A stretch of DNA of 6,247 bases from Candidatus Dormiibacterota bacterium (GCA_003153215.1 PLXL01000035.1:1-6247), one strand, 5' to 3'; shown: positions 1 through 5,402, numbered from the stretch's first letter. The notes: generated by a model not told the origin, from the sequence alone. Program-made: numbers and translations.

Positions 1-1
1 C

Positions 2-1420
2 CGGGTCCTGGAGAGCTTCGCCGAGAAGGGCGGGGTGGCTGCGGCCGTCGTCGGCGAGGTGGCCGCCGCGTCGATCGAGCTGGCCGATCGCCTGATGCTC
101 CCCCTCCTGCTGCTGCCTGAGCAGTCCCATCTCGCCGACGTGCTGCAGGCCACGACCCGGTTCATCCTGGACCAGCGGACCGCCCTCCACGACCGTGCCC
201 AGGAGCTGCAGACCGAGCTCATGGAGCTGGCGCTGAACGGCGCCGGCCCGGCTGGGATCGTCGACCGTCTCTCCGAGCTGCTGGAGCTCGCCGCCGCCTG
301 GCAGGACGAGGGGGGCGAGCTCCGCCATGAGGCCGGGGCGGTTCCCGCGGCCGTCGCGGCGGATCCGTGGACCTTTGAGATGTCGGCCGTGCGCCGCTTC
401 GCGGACTCCTCGGTGGTCCTCGCCGCCAACCCTCCCGTCCGCGAGTTCGCGGTGGGCGCTCCGGGGTTTGCCCGGGTGGTGGCGCCCATCCCTCTCCGCG
501 ACGGCATCGGCGGCTTCATCTCGGTCCTGGGAGCGGAGGGGGACCTGGGCCAGCTCGCCCGGCTCGGTTGCGCTCGGGGGGCATCGGCCTGCGCCATCGA
601 GCTGGACCGCGAGCGGGCCGTCGTCGCCGCCCGTGACGATCTCGAGGGTGAGTTCGCCACCGCGCTCCTCACCGGCGCGTACGGCTCCGAGGCGTCGATG
701 CTGGAGCGGGCGCGCCGGGTCGGCGCGTCGCTGGGTGGCGACTCGGTCGTCATGGTGGTGCGGCCGTCGGCGCGCCCTGCCGCTCCCGCCCCCCAGGGTT
801 GGCCCGAGAGCGGCGTCCGCTCGGTACAGCGCTGGGCGCAGCGGCGCGAGCTGCCGGTGCTCGCCGCCGCTCACCAGGGCGCGGTGGCCGTGATCGCCGG
901 CGCGGGCCTCGGCGACCTCCGGCGGGCGGCCGCGGAGCTCGCCGCCGATTGCCGCTCGGCGGTCGGAGGCGTCCCGCTCGCGGTGGGTATCGGCCGGCCC
1001 AAGCACGGACTCGGCGGCATCCGCACCTCCCACCGCGAGGCCGAACAGGCCTTGGGGATGGGTCTCAAGCTCGACGGCGCGACGAGTGTGGTGTCCTTCG
1101 CCGACCTCGGCCTCCACCGTCTCCTCTACTCGATGGCGCAGCACCCCGAGGTGCACGAGTTCTACCGGGACAGCATCGGCGCCCTGATGGACTACGACGA
1201 GAAGGGGGGAGGGGACCTGCTGCGCACCCTCGACGCCTTCTTCCGGTGCCACGGCTCTCCCACCGAGACCGCTCAGCGCCTCAAGCTTCATCGCAACACC
1301 GTTCTCTACCGGCTCCGGCGCATCGAGGAGGTAGGACATCTCCGCCTGAGCGACCCCGATACGCGGCTCAATCTTCAGCTCTGCCTGCGCATTCGGGACG
1401 TCCTTCAGGCTTCGGCATGA
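2..1420 (+). CDS. PucR/CdaR-family transcriptional regulator, 5'-truncated by window edge
   Basis: Probable DNA-binding regulator of the PucR/CdaR type. The frame is open from the first bases, so the true start lies upstream; the GTG at 35 is only the first start-like codon. Counting from the codon at base 2 (472 residues visible), residues 1 to about 57 look like the end of a PucR N-terminal ligand-sensing domain, with the usual 'LPLLLLPEQ..LADVLQA' ending. Residues about 246-355 look like the GGDEF-like CdaR domain, ending in 'THREAEQAL'-type sequence (here SHREAEQALGMG). Residues 406-472 are a PucR C-terminal helix-turn-helix, with its core at about 421-443 (TETAQRLKLHRNTVLYRLRRI), the most diagnostic part. 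Family members commonly control purine, amino-acid or other nitrogen-compound catabolism, and the adjacent ammonium channel fits a nitrogen link, but its target and ligand are not visible. It may instead be the last gene of an unseen upstream operon. Confidence 0.92.
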   Translation, partial: RVLESFAEKGGVAAAVVGEVAAASIELADRLMLPLLLLPEQSHLADVLQATTRFILDQRTALHDRAQELQTELMELALNGAGPAGIVDRLSELLELAAAWQDEGGELRHEAGAVPAAVAADPWTFEMSAVRRFADSSVVLAANPPVREFAVGAPGFARVVAPIPLRDGIGGFISVLGAEGDLGQLARLGCARGASACAIELDRERAVVAARDDLEGEFATALLTGAYGSEASMLERARRVGASLGGDSVVMVVRPSARPAAPAPQGWPESGVRSVQRWAQRRELPVLAAAHQGAVAVIAGAGLGDLRRAAAELAADCRSAVGGVPLAVGIGRPKHGLGGIRTSHREAEQALGMGLKLDGATSVVSFADLGLHRLLYSMAQHPEVHEFYRDSIGALMDYDEKGGGDLLRTLDAFFRCHGSPTETAQRLKLHRNTVLYRLRRIEEVGHLRLSDPDTRLNLQLCLRIRDVLQASA

Positions 1421-1440
1421 CCGGCGCGGGCAAGCCGGTC
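1419..1440 (+). terminator. Weak terminator-like hairpin at the end of the PucR-type gene
   Basis: A perfect 7-bp inverted repeat, GACCGGC (1419-1425) and GCCGGTC (1434-1440), flanks an 8-nt loop and overlaps the last two bases of the stop codon. There is no T-run after it, so it would be a U-tract-less terminator or merely an RNA 3'-end stabiliser. The placement is the main argument. Confidence 0.35.
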
Positions 1441-1521
1441 GTCCTGCGGGCGTTGGGCGTCGCCCCCATCCCGGGACATCCCCCGGTCGCACGCCCGCCC
1501 CTAGCCGGCGGGCGGCCCGCC

Positions 1522-1536
1522 CGGGTGCAGCACCCG
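1522..1536. repeat. 15-nt odd-centred palindrome
   Basis: CGGGTGC-A-GCACCCG is a perfect 7-bp inverted repeat around a single base. A one-base centre makes it more likely to be a protein-binding dyad than an RNA hairpin, though a shorter stem with a 3-nt loop is possible. In GC-rich DNA it may be chance. Confidence 0.3.
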
Positions 1537-1613
1537 CACCCGTCGGCCATCGCCTCGTAACCCGAGGGGGCCGGCGAGCGCCCCACGCTTCTCCTCCTCA
1601 CGGCCGCTCTCCT

Positions 1614-1641
1614 GGCCCCCCCCTTTAAATCAGGGGGGGCC
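1614..1641. repeat. G/C-tract hairpin with AT-rich loop
   Basis: GGCCCCCCC (1614-1622) pairs perfectly with GGGGGGGCC (1633-1641) around a 10-nt loop containing TTTAAAT. A second run of six Gs follows at 1642-1647. No T-run follows on the + strand, so a normal intrinsic terminator is not supported. It lies 130 nt upstream of the channel start and could be an RNA leader structure, a transcription pause site or a terminator lacking the U-tract. Confidence 0.45.
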
Positions 1642-1655
1642 GGGGGGCGGTCCTC

Positions 1656-1668
1656 GTGCGTTGCGCAC
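1656..1668. promoter_or_regulatory. Candidate operator, GTGCG-N3-CGCAC dyad, site 1 (distal) of the amtB-glnK operon
   Basis: GTGCG-TTG-CGCAC is a perfect 5-bp inverted repeat with a 3-bp centre, centred 109 nt upstream of the proposed TTG start. The same dyad recurs at 1690-1702, with centres exactly 34 bp apart, and upstream of the second channel gene at 3854-3866. Recurrence only in the two channel control regions suggests a shared regulator. The binding protein is unknown. Confidence 0.55.
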
Positions 1669-1689
1669 AAGAAATCCGGCACTCTTTTG

Positions 1690-1702
1690 GTGCGCCGCGC
1701 AC
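1690..1702. promoter_or_regulatory. Candidate operator, GTGCG-N3-CGCAC dyad, site 2 (proximal) of the amtB-glnK operon
   Basis: GTGCG-CCG-CGCAC is a perfect dyad. It extends to 15 nt (1689-1703) because the flanking G and C pair and the bases next to the central C (1696) also pair. It is centred 75 nt upstream of the proposed TTG start. A start at TTG 1687 or GTG 1690 would place this dyad inside the coding region, which is one reason to prefer the start at 1771. Confidence 0.55.
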
Positions 1703-1758
1703 CCTGTCCTCCGCTGGCCAACTCAGATAGCTTGGCGCCGCAGGATCAGGTCTGGCAC

Positions 1759-1763
1759 GGAGA
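1759..1763 (+). promoter_or_regulatory. Ribosome binding site that decides the TTG start at 1771
   Basis: GGAGA lies 7 nt before an in-frame TTG at 1771. Neither of the earlier in-frame start codons (TTG 1687, GTG 1690) has a purine-rich site at a useful distance, since the sequence before them is pyrimidine-rich. Confidence 0.6.
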
Positions 1764-1770
1764 TCTTTCT

Positions 1771-3246
1771 TTGCGACTAATTGCGCGCGTCCGCGCCGGC
1801 GGCAGCTTGGCCATCGCCGGAGCCACCTTCCCGATCATCACCCACGCCGCCACTCAGACGGCGGGCCAGAGCGCGGGCGTCGCCGTCGACACCGTCTGGG
1901 TGATCCTCGCCGGGATGCTGGTCCTCTTCATGCAGGCCGGCTTCGCGATGCTCGAGGTCGGCTTCTCCCGGATGAAGAACGTCGGCACCGTGGTGGCCAA
2001 GATCATCGTCAACCTCTCGATCAGCTCGATCATGTGGTGGGGCGTCGGCTTCGCTCTCGCCTTCGGCGCCGGGAGCGGTTTTCTCGGCCACCTGATCGGC
2101 GGCGGCGCCGGCGCCGGCTTCTTCCCCTCGTTCACCCCGGGTTCGACGCTGGATCTGCCCGCCCTTCACGGGTCGGACGTCCCCGCGGCGGCCAAATTCT
2201 TCTTTGAGTTCGTCTTCTGCGCCATCTCCCTCGCGATCGTCTGGGGGGCGATGCTGGAGCGGACCAAGTTCATCGTCTACATCCTCTTCGCCATCCCCTT
2301 CGCCGGCTTCATCTACCCCCTGATCAGCCACTGGGTGTGGGGCGGCGGCTGGTTGGGTGCCGGCCTCGGCGTCGAGGACTTCGCCGGATCGGGCGTCGTC
2401 CACCTCACCGGCGCCAGCGCCGCGTTTGCCGGGCTGATCCTCCTCGGACCGCGCATCGGGAAGTACGGCCGCGACGGCAAGCCCAACGCGATCCCGGGGC
2501 ACAACATGCCGCTCGCCCAGCTGGGGGTGCTCATCCTCTGGTTCGGGTGGATGGGCTTCAACCCCGGCTCCACCTTCCAGGCCCTCAACCTGCACTTCGC
2601 TGACGTCCTCATCGTCACCAACCTGGCCGCGGCCGCCGGGGCGCTCTCCGCCATGACCGTCATCTACTTCCGGCAGAAGAGCCTCGACGTGGGCATGATC
2701 GGCAACGGCGCGATCGCGGGCCTGGCAGCCATCACCGCTCCGTCCGGGTTCGTCCAGCCGTGGGCCGCCCTCATCATCGGCGCCATCGCCGGGGTGATCG
2801 TCGTCTTCGGCGTCTACTTCATCGACAAGTTCATCGACGACCCCCTGGGCGCCCTCTCCGCCCACGGGCTGGCCTGCGTCTGGGGCCTCCTCTCCTGCGG
2901 CCTCTTCGCCGACCCCCTGCTCGCCAAGGTTGACGGCGTCGGCTGGGGAGGGCTCTTCTACACCGGGAACTGGGCCCAGCTGGGCGCCCAGGCGGTGGCT
3001 GTGGTCTCCATCTTCGCGACCGTCTTCTGCCTCTCCTTCGGTCTCTTCTGGGTCATCAAGAGGACGGTGGGGCTCAGGGTGAGCGAGCGCGACGAGATCG
3101 AGGGCCTCGATATCAGCGAGCACGGCATGTGGGGTTACCCGGAGAGCTTCATGCCGGTGCCCGGAGGGGCCTATATTCACCCTGACGCTATTGCCGGGGC
3201 GACCAGCCAGCGACTCGCCTCGATCTCGGGAGAGAGGACGACATGA
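1771..3246 (+). CDS. amtB: Ammonium transporter (Amt family), partner of GlnK
   Basis: Inner-membrane ammonium channel, about 491 aa from the TTG at 1771. The N-terminus (MRLIARVRAGGSLAIAGATFPIITHAA) resembles a signal peptide, as in E. coli AmtB; the first core helix starts near residue 39 (VDTVWVILAGMLVLFMQAGFAMLE). The sequence D203-FAGSGVVH211 fits the Amt family signature through the GPR about 25 residues after D203. By alignment, key pore residues are present: Phe gate F145/F149 and F263, W190 and S267 at the ammonium-binding site, and the twin histidines H211 and H365 (SAHGLACVWG). The cytoplasmic tail (GLRVSERDEIEGLDISEHGMWGYPE) is the usual form that transmits GlnK gating. Its stop overlaps glnK as ATGA, implying translational coupling. 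Two GTGCG-N3-CGCAC dyads lie upstream. The start is less certain than the gene: TTG 1687 or GTG 1690 would add about 28 residues with no membrane character. Confidence 0.96.
   Translation: MRLIARVRAGGSLAIAGATFPIITHAATQTAGQSAGVAVDTVWVILAGMLVLFMQAGFAMLEVGFSRMKNVGTVVAKIIVNLSISSIMWWGVGFALAFGAGSGFLGHLIGGGAGAGFFPSFTPGSTLDLPALHGSDVPAAAKFFFEFVFCAISLAIVWGAMLERTKFIVYILFAIPFAGFIYPLISHWVWGGGWLGAGLGVEDFAGSGVVHLTGASAAFAGLILLGPRIGKYGRDGKPNAIPGHNMPLAQLGVLILWFGWMGFNPGSTFQALNLHFADVLIVTNLAAAAGALSAMTVIYFRQKSLDVGMIGNGAIAGLAAITAPSGFVQPWAALIIGAIAGVIVVFGVYFIDKFIDDPLGALSAHGLACVWGLLSCGLFADPLLAKVDGVGWGGLFYTGNWAQLGAQAVAVVSIFATVFCLSFGLFWVIKRTVGLRVSERDEIEGLDISEHGMWGYPESFMPVPGGAYIHPDAIAGATSQRLASISGERTT
3228..3237 (+). promoter_or_regulatory. 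glnK ribosome binding site inside the end of amtB
   Basis: The purine run GGGAGAGAGG ends 5 nt before the glnK ATG and lies within the last codons of amtB. With the 4-nt ATGA overlap it supports coupled translation of channel and PII protein. Confidence 0.65.
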
Positions 3247-3611
3247 GGAAGGTGGAGGCCATCATCCGGCCGGACCGGCTCCAGGCGGTCCAGGACGCCC
3301 TCGATACCCTGGGGACGTCCGGGCTGACGATCACCGAGGTGCTGGGCTGCGGCCGCCAGCGCGGCTACACCGAGATGTACCGGGGCACCCGCATCCACAT
3401 CTCCCTGCAGCGGAAGGTCAAGGTCGAGGCGGTCGTGGTCGATTCGAGGGTGGAGGCGGTCGTCGAAGCGATCGCCGCGGCCGCCCGCACCGGCGAGATC
3501 GGCGACGGCAAGATCTTCATCCTCCCGGTCGAGGAGGCCGTGCGCATCCGGACCGGGGAGCGCGGTGAGGTGACCATCCACCACCTCGAGCCCGAGCACT
3601 GGGGCCACTGA
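3243..3611 (+). CDS. glnK: PII nitrogen-regulatory protein GlnK
   Basis: Cytoplasmic trimeric PII signal protein, 122 aa against about 112 in E. coli. It aligns without gaps to E. coli GlnB from residue 1 to about 106. PII proteins bind ATP/ADP and 2-oxoglutarate and block the Amt channel by inserting the T-loop. Ligand residues are kept: Q39 and K58 (2-oxoglutarate), G87-D-G-K90, and R101/R103 with RTGE after it. The C-terminal PII signature fits (T83 to V96). The T-loop is unusual: Y46-R-G-T49-R-I51 instead of YRG(A/S)EY, so Tyr51, the site uridylylated in enterobacteria and adenylylated in actinobacteria, is Ile. From memory, Bacillus GlnK (NrgB) also has a GCG turn and no Tyr51, so regulation may be by ligand only. 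Residues 107-122 form an extra His/Glu-rich tail. Translation overlaps amtB. Confidence 0.97.
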   Translation: MRKVEAIIRPDRLQAVQDALDTLGTSGLTITEVLGCGRQRGYTEMYRGTRIHISLQRKVKVEAVVVDSRVEAVVEAIAAAARTGEIGDGKIFILPVEEAVRIRTGERGEVTIHHLEPEHWGH

Positions 3612-3640
3612 TCGGGCGCATCGCGGACGCCCCTCTCCTT

Positions 3641-3669
3641 CTCCGGGCGCGGCTGAGCCGCGCCGGGGG
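3641..3669 (+). terminator. Strong terminator-like hairpin after glnK
   Basis: The sequence is almost perfectly self-complementary around G3655: 14 position pairs with one G-G mismatch (3645/3665) and one T-G wobble. The core is GGCGCGG-CTGAG-CCGCGCC, a 7-bp all-G/C stem with a 5-nt loop, which extends outward. It begins 29 nt after the glnK stop. The following bases are CAATCC rather than a T-run, so it would be a U-tract-less terminator. Confidence 0.55.
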
Positions 3670-3827
3670 CAATCCTCCCGCCCCCACCATCCTGAGCTCC
3701 CCTCCGGGGCATCCGCGGGGTATCCAGGGGCCCTGCATCCTTTGGGCTCCTCACCTGAGCGCGCTGTGCGCCCCTGCCGTCGAGGGGCGGCGGGCCGGGC
3801 TACGCGCACGCCCTTGACCCCACTTCG

Positions 3828-3832
3828 CGCAC
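3828..3832. promoter_or_regulatory. Candidate operator half-site 34 bp upstream of site 3
   Basis: CGCAC, within GCGCACAA (3827-3834), lies exactly 34 bp upstream of the same arm in the dyad at 3854-3866. The distal site of the amtB operon also contains GCGCACAA (1663-1670) and is also 34 bp upstream of its partner. The left arm is not conserved (CCACT instead of GTGCG), so this is at best a degenerate site. Confidence 0.3.
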
Positions 3833-3853
3833 AACCCGAGCGCCTCGGGGACT

Positions 3854-3866
3854 GTGCGTGGCGCAC
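3854..3866. promoter_or_regulatory. Candidate operator, GTGCG-N3-CGCAC dyad, site 3, upstream of the second channel gene
   Basis: GTGCG-TGG-CGCAC, extended by a flanking T and A to 6-bp arms (3853-3867), is centred 89 nt upstream of the ATG at 3949. It abuts a -10-like TATAAG (3868-3873), so a bound protein could cover a promoter. It matches the two dyads upstream of amtB. Confidence 0.55.
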
Positions 3867-3884
3867 ATATAAGGAAGTTGGCCG

Positions 3885-3912
3885 TTGCAAATACGATGTC
3901 ACGACATATCAG
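3885..3912 (+). promoter_or_regulatory. Possible promoter of the second channel gene
   Basis: TTGCAA (3885-3890) and TATCAG (3907-3912) are separated by 16 nt and lie 37 nt before the start codon in the most A/T-rich stretch of the gap. An alternative -10 is TATAAG (3868-3873), which lacks a recognisable -35. Both are weak matches. Confidence 0.25.
3896..3907. promoter_or_regulatory. Palindrome in the second channel's promoter zone
   Basis: ATGTC-AC-GACAT is a perfect 5-bp inverted repeat with a 2-bp centre, 41 nt upstream of the start codon. It could be an operator distinct from the GTGCG-type dyad. It occurs once in the window as far as I can see. Confidence 0.3.
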
Positions 3913-3931
3913 CGTCCAGACCGGACGGCAC

Positions 3932-3938
3932 GGGGAGG
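3932..3938 (+). promoter_or_regulatory. Ribosome binding site that decides the ATG start at 3949
   Basis: GGGGAGG lies 10 nt before the ATG at 3949. This is the strongest Shine-Dalgarno match in the gap and selects this start over the upstream in-frame ATG at 3742. Confidence 0.75.
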
Positions 3939-3948
3939 TTCTGATCTG

Positions 3949-5325
3949 ATGCTTCTGGCACAACTAACGCCAGATCCGAATTGGCTCAACTCGGGGGACA
4001 ACGCCTGGCAGCTCACTGCCGCAACCCTGGTCGGGCTCATGAGCATCCCGGGGTTGGCGATCCTCTACGCGGGCATCATGAAGCGGAAGTGGGCCGTGAA
4101 CTCGGCCATGATGGTGCTCTACGCGTTCGCCATGACGCTCATCGTGTGGACGCTCTTCGCTTACAACATGAGCTTCGGCCACCCCATGATCGGCCACGTG
4201 GTGGGCCAGCCGGGCACCGTGTTGAGCGCCAACAGCCTGGAGCAGCAGGCACAGATCCCGCTTCTCAACGGGCTCGTACCGCCGATCCGATTCCCGCTCA
4301 GCACGCTGGTCTACTTCCAGTTCGTGTTTGCGGCCATCACCGTGATCATCCTCGGCGGCTCACTGCTCGGCCGGATCAGCTTCAAGGCCTGGGCGCTGCT
4401 GGTCCCACTCTGGATCACGCTGGTCTACTCGGTCGGCGCCTTCAGCATCTGGGGCGGCGGCTGGCTCTCCCAGATGGGAGCGGTGGACTTCTCCGGTGGC
4501 TACGTCATCCACGTGGCCGCGGCCGTCTCCGGCTTCACGGCGGCGGCGGTGGTCGGTCCGCGGCTGCTCCGCGACCGGCAGCACACCTCACCGAGCAACC
4601 TGATCATGGCCGTGGCCGGCGGTGGCCTGCTCTGGCTGGGGTGGAGCGGCTTCAACGGGGGTGACACCTACTTCGCCAACCCGGACGCAGCTGCGGCCGT
4701 CCTCAACACCCACCTCTGCACCGCGACCGCGCTCTGCACCTGGGTGATGTGGGACGCCCTCCGGTTCAAGAAGGTGAGCGTGGCCGGGGCCATCAACGGC
4801 ATGGTGGCCGGGCTGGTGGCGATCACTCCGGCAGCAGGTTACATCGACGGCTATGCCGCGCTGGTGCTGGGCCTGCTTGCCGGCACCCTGCCCTGGATCA
4901 CCATCAACGTCGCGCCCAGGTTCGCGCTCTTCCGGCGGGTGGACGACACCCTGGGCGTCATCCACACCCACGGCGTGGCCGGGGCGATGGGCGGCCTCTT
5001 CACCGGCGTGATGGCCGACCCCAAGATGCTCGTGTACTACGGGCCCAACCACAATGGCGCGGGCGCCTCGGTCGTCACCGGGCTCTGGTACGGCAACCCG
5101 CACCAGCTCTTGGTCCAGTTCTTCGCCCTGCTCTTCATCATCGGGTACGACGCGGTCGCGACCTTCATCATCATCAAGCTGATCGGCCTGGTGGTGCCGC
5201 TGCGCGCACCGGATGCCCACCTCGAGGCGGGTGACCAGCTGATCCACGGTGAGGTCGCGGTCGACCTGGAGCCCTACCCCGGGGCACCCCACCTACCGGT
5301 TCCGGCCGTGGTCGGGGCCACCTGA
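3949..5325 (+). CDS. amt: Second ammonium transporter (Amt family), divergent type
   Basis: Inner-membrane ammonium channel, 458 aa from the ATG at 3949, with no signal peptide. The first helix is near residues 18-40 (NAWQLTAATLVGLMSIPGLAILYAG). D180-FSGGYVIH188 fits the Amt signature through GPR. By alignment it keeps the Phe gate (F123/F127, F235), W168 and the twin histidines H188 and H341 (HTHGVAGAMGG). It differs clearly from the channel at 1771: the residue matching Ser219 of E. coli AmtB is Asp (GFNGGD239), a second His (H339) sits next to H341, and the tail (LRAPDAHLEAGDQLIHGEVAV) is of a different kind. It has its own leader with a GTGCG-N3-CGCAC dyad and probably its own promoter, and no glnK follows. 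Whether the neighbouring GlnK gates it is not visible. The two genes look like distinct subfamilies, not a recent tandem duplication. Confidence 0.96.
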   Translation: MLLAQLTPDPNWLNSGDNAWQLTAATLVGLMSIPGLAILYAGIMKRKWAVNSAMMVLYAFAMTLIVWTLFAYNMSFGHPMIGHVVGQPGTVLSANSLEQQAQIPLLNGLVPPIRFPLSTLVYFQFVFAAITVIILGGSLLGRISFKAWALLVPLWITLVYSVGAFSIWGGGWLSQMGAVDFSGGYVIHVAAAVSGFTAAAVVGPRLLRDRQHTSPSNLIMAVAGGGLLWLGWSGFNGGDTYFANPDAAAAVLNTHLCTATALCTWVMWDALRFKKVSVAGAINGMVAGLVAITPAAGYIDGYAALVLGLLAGTLPWITINVAPRFALFRRVDDTLGVIHTHGVAGAMGGLFTGVMADPKMLVYYGPNHNGAGASVVTGLWYGNPHQLLVQFFALLFIIGYDAVATFIIIKLIGLVVPLRAPDAHLEAGDQLIHGEVAVDLEPYPGAPHLPVPAVVGAT

Positions 5326-5348
5326 GAGCGACGTCAACTGAATCGACC

Positions 5349-5377
5349 GGGGGCGTGCGCATCGCGCGCGCGCCCCC
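5349..5377 (+). terminator. Strong terminator-like hairpin after the second channel gene
   Basis: The 12-nt arm 5349-5360 pairs with 5366-5377, with one T-G wobble (5356/5370) and a 5-nt loop (ATCGC). It begins 23 nt after the stop codon and 38 nt separate it from the next start. No T-run follows. It includes GTGCGCATCGCGC, a one-mismatch relative of the dyad motif, best explained by the hairpin itself. Confidence 0.6.
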
Positions 5378-5402
5378 AGCCGCCATCCCCTGAAGCCCCA
5401 GT

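Larger units (their letters stand above)
1421..1770. other. 350-nt non-coding region between the regulator gene and the ammonium channel operon
   Basis: No convincing gene is seen. Frames that stay open here on either strand are Pro/Arg-rich and resemble no known protein. The region holds, in order, the hairpin at 1419-1440, an odd palindrome at 1522-1536, a G/C-tract hairpin at 1614-1641, two GTGCG-N3-CGCAC dyads at 1656-1668 and 1690-1702, and a Shine-Dalgarno site at 1759-1763. A TAnnnT-type -10 candidate (TAGCTT, 1728-1733) lies after the second dyad but has no good -35 partner, so I do not list it as a promoter. Confidence 0.7.
3612..3948. other. 337-nt non-coding region between glnK and the second channel gene
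   Basis: No gene is supported. An in-frame ATG at 3742 would extend the second channel by 69 residues of Arg/Pro-rich sequence with no family match, so I treat that stretch as non-coding. The region contains the hairpin at 3641-3669, the half-site at 3828-3832, the full dyad at 3854-3866, a palindrome at 3896-3907 and the ribosome binding site at 3932-3938. The last 85 bases are visibly richer in A/T than the rest of the window, as expected for a promoter zone. Nothing definite is seen in 3670-3800. Confidence 0.7.

Noticed and set aside
1687..1770. N-terminal extension of the first channel from TTG 1687 or GTG 1690
   Set aside because: No Shine-Dalgarno site, no membrane character, and it would place a perfect operator-like dyad inside the gene. 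The TTG at 1771 has GGAGA at 7 nt and starts a signal-peptide-like sequence.
1777..3180. Long open frame opposite the first channel gene
   Set aside because: Its sequence is Asp/Glu/Gly/His-rich low complexity, a typical shadow of a GC-rich membrane protein gene.
3898..3913. GlnR-type box upstream of the second channel (GTCAC-N6-TCAGC)
   Set aside because: The first half matches GTnAC but the second half does not match GaAAC.
3742..3948. N-terminal extension of the second channel from ATG 3742
   Set aside because: The extra 69 residues are Arg/Pro-rich without family similarity and overlap the regulatory region; the ATG at 3949 has GGGGAGG 10 nt upstream.
1771..5325. Recent tandem duplication of the two channel genes
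   Set aside because: The proteins differ in N-terminus, pore residue (Ser versus Asp), loops and tail; they look like separate subfamilies.
5355..5367. GTGCG-CAT-CGCGC as a fourth operator site
   Set aside because: One mismatch, and fully explained by the stem of the hairpin after the second channel gene.
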